The notes below the pieces were generated by a model. It saw only the letters and a list, made by a program, of their open reading frames with translations. It had not been told where the DNA came from and did not search any database. From the NCBI GenBank assembly GCA_023374045.1, contig CM041776.1, forward strand, positions 141,425,296-141,489,295: 64,000 nucleotides of DNA, in the 5' to 3' direction. This DNA comes from Limonium bicolor. Lineage: Eukaryota > Streptophyta > Magnoliopsida > Caryophyllales > Plumbaginaceae. Each line of letters starts with the position of its first letter. Positions within the stretch are counted from its first letter, which is position 1. Shown here piece by piece: positions 22,879 to 35,768 of the stretch. The position numbers and the translations under genes were made by a program.

Positions 22879-23210
22879 CGACCGACCTTACCGACTGACC
22901 TTACCCAAGGTCGGTCCATTCCAGAACTTATTACCGTTTGAAAATTTTACCCCGACCGACCTTGCAAGTCCGGTCCCCAAGGTCGGTCCATTCCCGAGAG
23001 TTTCCCCGTGGGATATTTAAGCCCGACCGAACTTGCCAAAGTCGGTCCCAAGTTCGGTCGATTCCAGAGACTCAATTTGTACACAAAATACAAGCCCGAC
23101 CGAACTTGTAAGTCCGGTCCCCAAGTTCGGTCGATTCCAGAAACTCTTTCCGGTAGAGTAAACTGAGCACGACCGACCTTGCAGGTCCGGTCCCTAAGGT
23201 CGGTCGGCTC
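22879..23210 (-). repeat. Hairpin minisatellite, 5 units of ~73 bp (A3)
   Basis: Units start near 22879, 22952, 23025, 23098 and 23170. Unit 4 has CGACCGAACTT...AAGTTCGGTCG (11 bp perfect) and unit 5 CGACCGACCTT...AAGGTCGGTCG (11 bp perfect), which differ by one matched base-pair swap. Confidence 0.88.
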
Positions 23211-25847
23211 CAGAACCTTGTTTCTAAATTCCCTTTTGACTCCAAACTTCTCCACAAGTTCCCCCCATGTGTCCTAATACCATCTAGGCACTTAAACTCA
23301 CCTTAGAACTTCCACCAAACTCTCCAAAACAACTTCCAAAGATCTTCTTAAACATTTACTAAATTCTCACAAACACTCCTAACACTTATCATATAATTCC
23401 TTACATTTCCAACTTGTAACCTTACCAAAACTTCAACCAACCCAAGTGTTCCCTCCATAACAGTTTGAGCATTTCATAAACATTATTTTCCATCTTCAGT
23501 TCATTTACCAAGACTTCTTCAACTCATCTTACATACCGATGCACAAATTCCTCTCTCTTCCATTTGTTACTCATCATTCCTAAACTCTTGGACATTCCTA
23601 AACATTTCCTCCCATCCTCTTAGCACCTTAACCTTGTTCTTCTTTACCTTGACCTTCCTACACCCTCCTTAGACACCTACACCTCTTTTACTCAGTTTAC
23701 TCACCATCCGCATGATCTTACACTCTTATACGTTCCTAATCAATCTACAACATTCTCCTCCAATTTTCACTTCCATCACCTAAGTCCACTCATTACCATC
23801 TAAACTAAAACCTTATTGTTCCACTACTAGCATCATCACTACTTATACAAGCTTCCCAAAACTTTCATTGATATATTCCCTAGTTCATACCTAAACCACC
23901 TTAAAGCACTATACACCTTCTCCTTCAAGTTTATGCGCAAGTCTCACCATTCCTCTTACAACGACTTTGGTGTGTTCAATACACCCACCAATCCTCAAAT
24001 TCTTCCTAGACAACTCTAGGTCATTCTCATCCTCAAGAACTCCTTAGTTAACTCATTTCCACTCAAATTCCTTTTTAATGATCCCAAGTGAATCCTAGGG
24101 CATCTTAACTCACCACTACCACTTAAACACTTTGTTTTCTACTCAAATTTCGCCATAGCTTCTCTAGTATATTATCATGCCCAAATGCATTGTTTTCCTC
24201 ATTCAACCATCTCACATACATCAAGTCTTTTCTCATCATATTTTCTCATCCAAATCAACTCATTCATAATAACTCAATATATTGCAATAGTCTTAAATTG
24301 CATAGCACTAAGGCTCTTAAATGACATGGCTCTTAGGCCCTTAAATAACTTAAACTTAAACACTGAATTTCCCACATATAAAAGCTTTCAACCTGCAAAT
24401 ACACACAACAATGCTCCCATAGCAATATAAGTGTTCTCTTAATTCACCTTATACTTATCTTAATAACTTATTTCCATTGGCTCCTTAATCACAAGTTCAC
24501 AAGCTAGTTTAAATTCTTTTTCCTAGGTTATATCACCCATTACCTAATGTAAGCCCTAGGCTACATTGGTACTCATCTAAAACTCATTCCTTAAACCTTA
24601 AACCACCATTAGGTAAGCAATTTACCTTGTTTTCTCAAGCTTATCTTAACTTCCTCCTTAGACCTTTTTCCCTTGGGAATCTCGGCCACCATCTTAGCTC
24701 CCTTGCCAATGTTCTAATCAATACACAATGACTCTCATGAGTGCTAAATAATACACTAACCTTAAGGAATGAAAACCTAGGTTAAAAATGTGTTCTAAGG
24801 TATAAAAGTGGATGATTACCTTTGAAGTCTCAAAGTAGACTTGAGCATTGAATGAAAGAGGACCTCCACTAGTCCTTGGTGAATAGAATCAAGCTAGAAC
24901 AATGGATAAAACAAGGCTCCATGAGAAGGTAATTTTCGGTCATGGTGAGGAAGTGATGGAAACATGATTTTTCTTACATTTTCCTTACCTTGAATGAATG
25001 GAGAACCAAATGGGCTCTTCAAACTTGATTTTCCTCCATCAATGGAGTTTTCTATTGGCACCAAAATGGAGCTTTGAAGGATTTGATAAGATAGAAAGGA
25101 GGGCCTTGACTTAACTAAGACAAATATGCAATTTGTTTTGGATTTGGAGCTTGGAGTTGCCTTTGGCAAGTGAATGAAGGTGAGGAGCCATGGATGGAGC
25201 TCTCTCTTAAGGTTTTGGAGCAAGAGAGGAGAAGAAGAAACCGTGGAAGGAAGGAGAAATGAAGAGAGAGAAGAATAAAGGTGACTTAAATGAAGATATT
25301 TGTTATAAAGGTAAATAGTCTTTCTTTTACTTTTCCTTCCCCTTTTCTTTTCTTAATTTGATGAAGTCTTTAATGACTCATCCCTTAGAAACCGGCCCCC
25401 TCATTAGATAGTGCACATATTTGTGAAATTTTTGTTTTCCCATTGATTTATTCTTCCTAATGTGATGATAATTTAGCACACATGTGGATTAAGATGTAAT
25501 CATAGGCATTTAGCCACTCAAAACCCATTTCTAAGACAATTTCTCAAAAAGGTGCTTCAAGGAGTCTTAAAGCACATTTTGTGTTTAAGCTTGTTTTTGA
25601 GCTTGGTTTTCTTTTCTAATTGATTTAAAATGTCCATTAGCATATTACTAAAGTCTTATAATGGTATTTGGGTGCTAATCAAAGCCACTCCAAGCTTAGA
25701 GCACATTTTTGCCTTAATTGCCCTTAAGGCATTTTCTTGTGTTTTCCTTGGTTTAAATTGTCTGCCAATCTTTCCAAGGCATATTTTAGTCTTACTACAT
25801 CAGATATTGATGTTTACTTAACATACTTAGGTTTGGGGTATTTCAAT

Positions 25848-25885
25848 CTACCCCCCTTAAAAGAACTTTGTCCCCAAAGTTCCCA
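25848..25885 (-). promoter_or_regulatory. Terminal polypurine tract with upstream stem-loop
   Basis: Minus strand: GAACTTTG-GGGA-CAAAGTTC (perfect 8-bp stem) directly followed by TTTTAAGGGGGGTAGA and the LTR start TGAAATACCCC. This is the arrangement of Tekay/Del chromoviruses. Confidence 0.85.
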
Positions 25886-27009
25886 TGCACCTTATCTTAT
25901 TAGAATACGTGTCTTACCTCATTCCATAGATCATATAGATCATACTTATGTATACTTAAACTCATTGGGTCATTAGATCCGCCATATACTTATACTTAAA
26001 TATCACACAACATGCTTAAGCATGTATAGCACTCAAAATTCTCTTTGTTTCTTTTGATGATTAAAACAATCATATAATTTTCCAACGTATTCTCCCATGT
26101 CACCGGTCCGTAGACAATGGCTCATTCGTCCTCGTCACCATGGGCCAGAATACAAAACACTCTGCTCTCTCCATGTCACCGGTCCGAAGACAAAGGCTCG
26201 TGCGTCCTCGACTTCATGGGCGAGACTCAGTAAAAAGGTCATCCTTTTTATGAGGTCATGTGAGGAATAATTCCTCTAATTAAAAATACAATCAACTCCA
26301 ATTTCGTTTTATACTAACGCCTCAATCCTTAGCGTGATTTAATTGTGACCACTGGTAGGGAGTTTTAGGAATCATCCAACCCTGATGTGATCAGCATCAG
26401 TGTAGAACTATCCTTCCACCCCAATTTGTGTTCGGTTTCCCTTGATCCCTAGAAAATCAAGTTCCACCTCCCACGTCATTTTCAAACATCCAAATAATTC
26501 ATTAATGTCCAATTTTTCTATCTTTTTTAGTTCTTCTAATCATAATCAATACATCTCTAAAGTGTGGACTCAGTCCATCAAACATTCCCGATTCATCTCT
26601 TAGTAATTACCTCAAGACTTAAATTCCTACTAAGCTCTATAACCGTCTCATACCAATTCTCACCATCTTATATCTCATAGCATTACTATCTTCTTCCTCA
26701 TATTCATATCGAACAGTATCCAATAGTGTTATCTTATTCTTATCTCACACATAGTCTCATATCGACTCATACCTCATATATTCCTTATTTCTTAAGTCTC
26801 CTTAATCCTCTTCCTTAATTCTCTAAACTTGTACTCACACCGGAGTTGACAAGATAGGTACTTAATATGTATGGTATTCACATCTTCTGTGCGTAATAAC
26901 CATGCTTAATCTCAAAATGTTTATATAAAACAAATTCTTAAATTATTTTGTGCTATGCATGCCGTAGTTTATGTACTCAGTACACAACATACGCTAAGCG
27001 GTTTTCACT

Positions 27010-27043
27010 CTACCCCCCTTAAAATGGATTACGCCCACGTAAT
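27010..27043 (-). promoter_or_regulatory. Central polypurine tract with upstream stem-loop (complete element)
   Basis: Minus strand: ATTACG-TGGG-CGTAAT followed by CCATTTTAAGGGGGGTAGAG. The stem-loop and purine run equal those at 3270-3303 in A1. It lies about 1.16 kb from the terminal PPT. Confidence 0.6.
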
Positions 27044-30000
27044 CAACATTATGTCATCCTTGAACATAAGTTCAAGATGTCTAATTCTCACCAAGCATTC
27101 TAGCTTTCATGTCATCTATCTCACTTACGATTCGATCAGGGGGTCAAAACTATGCTAATGACTTAGTCTCTGTATTGAGGATTCTTAACGGTACTTATAC
27201 CATATTCTTAACTTAGTTTGGTCTAACCTCAAAGGTACTGATCTGCTAGCTTCCACTGCACGACTCTGATAGTCTTAGGCTTATTTGCCTCTCTTATCCT
27301 TTTACAGTATTGTATATCTTTCTCCTGTGTGCTTATGGTTTAGCACTAAAGGTCCCTCAATGGTCACGTGTTATCTTTATATATACACGACCTTGATGAG
27401 TTGTAGCTCGTCTATCCGGTCTTCCTGGAGATCTAATGTTTGTATTCTTTAGTGTTTTCTCAAGTGTCTAAATCATTTTTTCCATCTAACCTTTGGTCTG
27501 AGGATAATTCTTAATCTGAAACTACTGTTTAGTGCTTATTGCACTTTACAGTTTAATCTTATACATCTTAAGACATGTCTAACGTCTGTACTTGACAATC
27601 CGTGCTCTTCGCACTTCATAGTCCTTAATTATTTGTTCTCTGATCCCTTTGTGTCATTGGTTCAACTGAATTCCTTTTCTTTGACTGTTTGTGGTAGTAG
27701 CTGCTCTCGTCTGATCTTGCGTCGTTGTCCATGGTACGGAGTCAACTACATCCCGTGTTCCTTACACCACTCGTCTACATGCATGGGGTACCTTACTGGT
27801 ACATTACTACTTACCCAACTAACTCATAAATGAGTGTGTTAGGCCTGCAAGCCCCTGTGGGGTGCAGTCGTCCCACGTCTCGTTTTAGTAAACTCATAGT
27901 GTCCGTTACACGTTTAGCTATTGCTAATTATGAAGTATTCTACTGTCGATATCCTCTTTCATCGTTCCATAATAACACTTATTGTTCTTCTTGAATTTAA
28001 TCAAGGGAAATCCATTTACTGCGTTCTTGGGTATTGTATGCTCTAGTTCTTTCTTTATCCCGTACTGATTCGATCTCTTAGTAACTGAGGTCTCTTTCCA
28101 TAGAGCCTCTTATCTTCTTTCTCATATTTGTTCTACTAGGAATGCACTTCCAGTTCCTTAAGGAATGGGTAGTGTGCTTCCTGTGAAATCTTACCTAACC
28201 AGGTCCAGACTACTGGCATCAATGCACAGTTCGTCTACCATCCTATTTCCTTACTTATATCGGTCTTGGCTTATAAATTTAATTGCCTCAGTGTCAATAT
28301 TAACGACTCATACATAACGGTCGCTTTACCGCGCACCATGACTTAATCCCTTTATATAAATATTGTACTCACAGCCACTACTACCGTGGTAGCTGGCCTT
28401 TACCACGTTGCCCATTGATGGCGCAACTACTTGCTCATTTACTCTAACATCTTATCTTATATTCAATCCCTTCTTGGTGTAAACACACTGAGAGTTCTCT
28501 AATTTCGGTGTTTGGCGGTTGTCATACCATGCTGTAAAATGGTTATCTCTTAATACGAAGGTGCTCTGCTTCAATCTCAGGTTCATAAGTAGGCTAATTT
28601 TTTTATCTCACATTGTTTCATCCTTATGATGTTATTTACCATGTAATCTAACCGGTTACTGAAGGAGTCATCCACCGAATCACAAGCTCTTCTGAGCATT
28701 GGTCACTTGACGTGCCATACTGTGCATTCACAATGTTTATCTCTGATGATTATTGATTCCTAAATCCTGGGTGTTGGATATGAGGTCTGTCTCTGCAGCC
28801 TTCCTTATTACTCAAGTGTATCTGGTATGTTCTAAGGTAATCTCAAAGTTTACGGTTTCCATTCTCTAACAAAAGCATATTATATCCCTAACAAGTGAAA
28901 GCCCTTTTTGAGGGGTTTATTCCCACTCATGGCCTCACAACAAGGAGAGGTATCCCCACCCTAAAAGGCGTGGTTCGTTCTCCGCCCCTGCCAATGTACT
29001 ATCTCATTATTCTCATTGGTGCCTTTTCCTGGCAATATTTTCCACAATCTAAGTTATAGGTTTGGTAACCGTTCATATCTACGAATTGTAGTTCCTTCTT
29101 GGCTTAAATAAGCTCTCTAACAACTTACTGCGCCTCGGGCTCTAATGTGGTTAACATCCTTGGCTCGTAGGCTCTTAGTGCTTAATGCCTCAGTCCATTA
29201 CTTGTACTCTTACTCGTCCGTAGGTCATCCTTATAGGTTTTTGTTTCTTTGAACATTATCCACCGTTAGGTTACATATTGAATGTAGTATCTTGCTTCAT
29301 GGTAAGTTGCTGCATCCTGCTTCCTGCTATGGAAGTTTATTCAGGTGATCTGAGATTACTTAGTGTCCTCGAAAATACTGTCATTTACAAGACTTATATC
29401 TTTTAGCAATCAAGGTTAGGTTCGTATTTGGCGTTTGCCTTACGGTATCCAAGTTGGATATCATCCTATCAACTTATACTTTCATCTCAACGCTTCGTTC
29501 AACTTCCGTTGACTACGCCACCCGTTGATGATCAATCATACTCGGGTGTTAATGAGTTAGACGAACAGTATTAACTGTCATTCATCAGTTTGCTCCTTTT
29601 CTAGGGTTGTACGTCCTTAATCCTTAGTAGGTTATAGCTTACATTCATTTCCTTTATCCCTGTTTCTTGGGTTTTCCAGACTGGTGTTCTCAGTGATCAA
29701 TCTGGGAGTCTTATCGCATTCTTGTTGAAAGTCGTTGTGTCAACAGTCTTCATTGTATTCCGTAATACATTTTTTGTATGTTATTCCTTACATAGTGTTT
29801 TGCTCGCATTACTGAGCGATCTCTTAAGTTCTTCCCTTTGAGATCCGGGTTTGGTGTTCTTACCGTACTGCCGGTTATGGTTGTCATAGTAGGTTGTACT
29901 GTTGCTAATATTCATATGGTTTAGCATTTCGTCCAAGTTCAACTCCCGGCTGACTGGTGTGTCACCTCATCTCATCATGGTCAGGCCGTCAATCCTTTCC

Positions 30001-30112
30001 AAGGTCTCATTCTTCCGTTCTTGTAGATTTACAATCCGGTATTAAAATGTACTACAACTGTAGCGTTCTACTATCTCGCCATGATGGCTTTCTGTGTAGC
30101 TTAACTGTGGTA

Positions 30113-30132
30113 GCACTTGCTATGGCAAGTGC
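30113..30132. other. Near-perfect 20-bp palindrome (complete element)
   Basis: GCACTTGCTATGGCAAGTGC, the counterpart of the perfect palindrome at 782-801; about 0.95 kb from the primer site. Confidence 0.55.
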
Positions 30133-31067
30133 GCCATGAAAGATGAGCTTCCGGTACTGGGTGCGTCTGTAGTGGTACTTCCACCTAGTTTCCATATCTT
30201 TGGTAGTCCTCGGGACTCCTTCGAAGTTCTTTAGTTTGGATAACTGACCCTTTAGCAGTTTCCTTGCCGTTTCGATAGTGCTATCTCTTATCAGGGCGTT
30301 CCTCTTTCTGAGGGAATCCCCTTGTTATTTACTCCTGTCTTAGTCCTCGCTCCTATCTCCACACATTTTGTTGTGGTTACTAAGTAATGATTCTCCTTTA
30401 GGCACTACACCGTAGTCCTATTCCGGTATACAGTTGTGCGCGTCTTTATTGTCGCCTACGCTATGTCGGGCAGGTTTTGTAACCTTTCTCATTGTATGAG
30501 GTTTGGAGTTCCCATTTCTAACTGGAATTTCCAATAATCTTAACCCTCATGCTTTGTATCATCCCACTGTTATGCTCATTCGGACCACGGTCCGGTACTC
30601 ACGTCGCTTATCTTTCCTTATCCATTGCACTCGTAGTGCTTTCCTTATCATTGGTATTGCGGGTAATTTCGACTGCGTAGCATGTAGACCCATGTTGCCG
30701 GTAACTACCATTCCCTTATTGATAGAATTCCATAGGTAGCGCCTGTTTCTTTGTTGCACCCCATTAAAACCTCCAAGCTCTCCGTAACTGTTGTGCAACA
30801 AGATGTTTCTCGTATTGCTTACTGTTAACTAACTGCCAGATCGGGTTTCCCCGAGTAAGAGAAGGCTTTCTTCTCTCTGGTGTTGGTTCCACATATTCAG
30901 GGTTAGGGATGTGGAGGGCGGGTCTAGGTACTATGGATATCCGGTAAATACCGGGAAGTCCTAACTAACGCACCTCTCGCTCGATCACTCAACTCTTAAC
31001 CCAAAACTCAAACTCAACCTCAGTATTCACCTAAGTTCGGTAATTCTTGTCTTCAGAGCGTAACTAT

Positions 31068-31079
31068 GCTCTGATACCA
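31068..31079 (-). promoter_or_regulatory. Primer binding site, initiator tRNA-Met type
   Basis: Minus strand TGGTATCAGAGC, five bases from the 5' LTR end. This is the usual plant primer site for tRNA-iMet. It overlaps an inverted repeat CAGAGC...GCTCTG (31055-31073), so the site could sit at the base of a stem-loop. Confidence 0.9.
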
Positions 31080-31084
31080 CTTTT

Positions 31085-34000
31085 TGTAACACCCCATCTC
31101 GATCCAATCGTGGTTATCACAAACTTAACACCATATATACAAACTCTGCAGCGGATTCAATTACATTCCAGGACCTTGCCACGGTCTGACTACAGAATAT
31201 ACCGAACATTCCAATCTTAACCAAATACATATCCTTCTTACAATCCCCTCACATCCTATACATCTTACTAACTCAAATTGCCATACGAGTGTACATGCAC
31301 AACTCGTAGTCCACACTTAATCCGTAACACTTGTACCCCTTCTTACTCTCGCGACGGCCGCCTCCTGACGTTCACCTGTGTAGTAAAAACAGCCCCCAAA
31401 GGGGGTCAGCATGAATGCTGGTACGATCCTCTCATGGCCCCCAAGCTAACGTGGCTACAACGACTAATTGTCGATAGCATGGAGGTTGATTAGATGCACA
31501 ACATAATAGTAAATGCTGTAAACAACAATCCAAATATGAACAATCAAAGTTCAAACAATTGAACGACTTAAATGCGTTCCCTTAATTAGAGAGTTAATTA
31601 TTTAACTCCTTAAGTTATGTTTCCTCTCAATCTTAGTCCATCCTTATCTTACCTCAGTCTTTGTCTTATCTTAATCTTAGAAACAACCATCCTTTAAAAA
31701 GGAGTGGGTGTAGCTTATCTTAGTCTTAATAATACAAACCATCATTTAAAGAGGAATGGTTGCAACTTATCTCAACCTTACCTTATATATGCCAACCGTT
31801 CTCTCATTGGGAACAGGTTAACCCTTAGTTCGTTGTTTATTTTTGTAGGGCTTGGTTAACCCTAGCCAGCAGCAGGACACTTACCGGCAATAAACAACAT
31901 TCTTAAATTGTTGGGGATGTAGGCTAGATCCCCCCACGCCATCTTAAAGCCACCTACCTTGGACTGGATGTCCAATGTAGCTGAGCCGGCCAACCGACCC
32001 TAGGCTACTAGTCCGAAGACTAGTCCTTAAGCGGAAGTCAAATCTGCTATAGATACCGACCGCCTTTCCTTAGCATGCATGACTGGAGTCAGTCCCGGGT
32101 TCCTCACTCCCCCCTTAAGTTCCAGTTAGTAGTAGTCTCAAGACCATGTTTGTTGGTTAACCTCTTTCGGTTTATAACAAACTAATATTAGGGAGCGTTC
32201 CTTAGTCTCACTCAATTCCTTACTAAACGTTGGTTAGCAAGTTCTCACGGTAAGTTGTGTTAGTTCTCAGACATCACACAACAATACAATAAACATAATG
32301 TTCGAGTTGCATGCTTTATCTTGTTTAGTGAGCACACAAAAACAAATAGCACACAAGCGGAGGGACACCTCGTTAGCAAGCAGGTCACAAGAAGAACTGT
32401 ACCGTTCACCGTTGGTCGTTCGGTTGCTTACTCTCTTCCGGAGTCCAAATACTCAAGCCCTAAAACATTCATTCAGTTTTAAGTTATTAATCACTTAACT
32501 TAATTCAACTTATTTAACTTACTTAACCCATAATGATTCCCACCTAACACCTCTTAAGTTTTACAACTTAATCTTACAACTTAACTTTAAACTTTTAAGT
32601 TTATACTTAGCTTAATCCCTTAGGTCTTTATACCTCTAATCATCAATGCCCTCTTAATGGGGTACCATAAATACCACTAAACTTCCTTAGGGTTTCTTTC
32701 TCTTTTTTTTTATCTTTAGGGTCGACCGACCTTACCGACCGACCTTACCCAAGGTCGGTCCATTCAAGAACTTATTACCGTTTGAAAATTTTACCCCGAC
32801 CGACCTTGCAAGTCCGGTCCCCAAGGTCGGTCCATTCCCGAGAGTTTCCCCGTGGGATATTTAAGCCGACCGAACTTGCCAAAGTCAGTCCCATGTTCGG
32901 TCGATTCCAGAGACTCAATTTGTACACAAAATACAAGCCCGACCGAACTTGTAAGTCCGGTCCCCAAGTTCGGTCGATTCCAGAAACTCTTTCCGGTAGT
33001 GTAAACTGAGCTCGACCGACCTTGCAGATCCGGTCCCTAAGGTCGGTCGGCTCCAGAACCTTGTTTCTAAATTCCCTTTTGACTCCAAACTTCTCCACAA
33101 GTTCCCCCCATGTGTCCTAATACCATCTAGGCACTTAAACTCACCTTAGAACTTCCACCAAACTCTCCAAAACAACTTCCAAAGGTCTTCTTAAACATTT
33201 ACCAAATTCTCACAAACACTCCTAACACTTATCATATAATTCCTTACATTTCCAACTTGTAACCTTACCAAAACTTCAACCAACCCAAGTGTTCCCTCCA
33301 TAACAGTTTGAGCATTTCATAAACATTATTTTCCATCTTCAGTTCATTTACCAAGACTTCTTCAAGTCATCTTACATACCCATGCACAAATTCCTCTCTC
33401 TTCCATTTGTTACTCATCATTCCTAAACTCTTGGACATTCCTAAACATTTCCTCCCATCCTCTTAGCACCTTAACCTTGTTCTTCTTTACCTTGACCTTC
33501 CTACACCCTCCTTAGACACCTACATCTTTTACTCAGTTTACTCACCATCCGCATGATCTTACACTCTTATACGTTCCTACTCAATCTACAACATTCTCCT
33601 CCAATTTTCACTTCCATCACCTATGTCCACTCATTACCATCTAAACTATAACCTTATTGTTCCACTACTAGCATCATCACTACTTATACAAGCTTCCCAA
33701 AACTTTCATTGATATATTCCCTAGTTCATACCTAAACCACCTTAAAGCACTATACACCTTCTCCTTCAAGTTTATGCACAAGTCTCACCATTCCTCTTAC
33801 CATGACTTTGGTGTGTTCAATACACCCGCCAATCCTCAAATTCTTCCTAGACAACTCTAGGTCATTCTCATCCTTAAGAACTCCTTAGTTAACTCATTTC
33901 CACTCAAATTCCTTTTTAATGATCCCAAGTGAATCCTAGGGCATCTTAACTCACCACTACCACTTAAACACTTTGTTTTCTACTCAAATTTCACCATAGC

Positions 34001-35763
34001 TTCTCTAGTATATTATCATGCCCAAATGCATTGTTTTCCTCATTCAACCATCTCATATACATCAAGTCTTTCTCATCATATTTTCTCATCCAAATCAACT
34101 CATTCATAATAACTCAATATATTACAATAGTCTTAAATTGCATAGCACTAAGGCTCTTAAATGACATGGCTCTTAGGCCCTTAAATAACTTAAACTTAAA
34201 CACTGAATTTCCCACATATAAAAGCTTTCAACCTGCAAATACACACAACAATGCTCCCATAGCAATATAAGTGTTCTCTTAATTCACCTTATACTTATCT
34301 TAATAACTTATTTCCATTTGCTCCTTAATCACAAGTTCACAAGCTAGTTTAAATTATTTTTCCTAGGTTATATCACCCATTACCTAATGTAAGCCCTAGG
34401 CTACATTGGTACTCATCTAAAACTCATTCCTTAAACCTTAAAGCACCATTAGGTAAGCAATTTACCTTGTTTTCTCAAGCTTATCTTAACTTCCTCCATA
34501 GACCTTTTTCCCTTGGGAATCTCGGCCACCATCTTAGCTTCCCTTGCCAATGTTCGAATCAATACACAATGACTCTCATGAGTGCTAAATAATACACTAA
34601 CCTTAAGGAATGAAAACCTAGGTTAAAACTGTGTTCTAAGGTATAAAAGTGGATGATTACCTTTGAAGTCACAAAGTAGAGGTGGGCATTGAATGAAAGA
34701 GGACCTCCACTAGTCCTTGGTTAATAGAATCAAGCTAGAACAATGGATAAAACAAGGCTCCATGAGAAGGTAATTTTCGGTCATGGTGAGGATGTGATGG
34801 AAACATGATTTTTCTTACATTTTCCTTACCTTGAATGAATGGAGAACCAAATGGGCTCTTCAAACTTGATTTTCCTCCATCAATGGAGTTTTCTCTTGGC
34901 ACCAAAATGGAGCTTTGAAGGATTTGAAAAGATAGAAAAGAGGGCCTTGACTTAACTAAGACAAATATGCAATTTGTTTTGGATTTGGAGCTTGGAGTTG
35001 CCTTTGGCAAGTGAATGAAGGTGAGGAGCCATGGATGGAGCTCTCTCTCTCTCAGTTTTGGAGCAAGAGAGGAGAAGAAGAAACCATGGAAGGAAGGAGA
35101 AATGAAGAGAGAGAAGAATAAAGGTGACTTAAATGAAGATATTTGTTATAAAGGTAAATAGTCTTTCTTTTACTTTTCCTTCCCTTTTTCTTTTCTTAAT
35201 TTGATGAAGTCTTTAATGAATCATCCCTTAGAAACCAGCCCCCTCATTAGATAAGGCTAACATGGTCTTTGTTGACCAACTAATTGACTTATGTTGACTT
35301 AAGCTTAATTTGGCACTATTCACAAACTAGTGCACATATTTGTGAAATTTTTGATTTCCCATTGATTTAGACTTCCTAATGTGATGCTAATTAGCACACA
35401 TGTGGATTAAGATGTAATCATAGGCATTTAGCCACTTAAAACCCATTTCTAAGACAATTTCTCAAAAAGGTGCTTTAAGGAGTCTTAAAGCACATTTTGT
35501 GTTTAAGCTTGTTTTTGAGCTTGGTTTTCTTTGCTAATTGATTTAAAATGTCCATTATCATATTACTAAAGTCTTATAATGGTATTTGGGTGCTAATCAA
35601 AGCCACTCCAAGCTTAGAGCACATTTTTGCCTTAATTGCCCTTAAGGCATTTTCTTGTGTTTTCCTTGGTTTAAATTGTCTACCAATCTTTCTAAGGCAT
35701 ATTTTAGCCTTACTACATCACATATTGATGTTTACTTAACATACTTAGGTTTGGGGTATTTCA
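31085..35763 (-). mobile_element. A4: right (5') LTR of the complete element
   Basis: 4679 bp, nearly identical to A3. The LTR end GGGGTGTTACA abuts AAAAG and the primer site. Hairpin minisatellite units begin near 32723, 32796, 32867, 32940 and 33012 (5 units). Promoter and leader lie near 34850-35170 on the minus strand. Confidence 0.93.
32723..33056 (-). repeat. Hairpin minisatellite, 5 units of ~72 bp (A4)
   Basis: Same units as A3, with a few substitutions that sometimes break a stem (CATGTTCGG in unit 3 against CAAGTTCGG in A3). These are recent, unselected changes after insertion. Confidence 0.88.
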
Positions 35764-35768
35764 CCTCT

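Larger units (their letters stand above)
21237..25845 (-). mobile_element. A3: left (3') LTR of the complete element
   Basis: 4609 bp. Carries stem-loops GCCCCC-AAA-GGGGGT and CAGCA-CGAA-TGCTG (21544-21572), the 5-unit hairpin minisatellite, a leader with splice-like sites and a TATA-like promoter. It lacks about 80 bp that A4 has near 35254-35333; the break has only a short TA overlap, as in end-joining deletions. Confidence 0.93.
25846..31084 (-). mobile_element. Internal region of the complete A element, no coding capacity
   Basis: Homologous over several blocks to 1-4613 in the opposite orientation. The longest open frame is about 80 codons and none resembles retroelement proteins. The region holds the terminal PPT, two GTCACCGGTCCG units (26097-26220), the central PPT (27010-27024), the 20-bp near-palindrome (30113-30132) and the primer site. 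Confidence 0.85.
21237..35763 (-). mobile_element. Complete LARD-like A element with TSD CCTCT (14.5 kb)
   Basis: Both LTRs (left 21237-25845, right 31085-35763), a primer site, terminal and central PPTs, and exact CCTCT duplications at 21232-21236 and 35764-35768. The interior (25846-31084) is 5.24 kb without gag or pol frames, so the element is non-autonomous and its RNA would be copied and integrated by proteins from a partner, by PPT and primer site a Tekay/Del-type chromovirus. The LTRs differ at only about one or two positions per hundred by eye in the stretches compared, so the insertion is young. LTR and interior lengths are similar to, though longer in the interior than, the published LARDs of Triticeae. 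Confidence 0.93.

Noticed and set aside
24894..25223. 109-codon minus-strand frame in A3, with a 91-codon relative at 34735-35010 in A4
   Set aside because: Shared only because the two LTRs are recent copies. A1, A2 and A5 break the frame at the same place, and it overlaps the CT-rich leader with splice-like sites.
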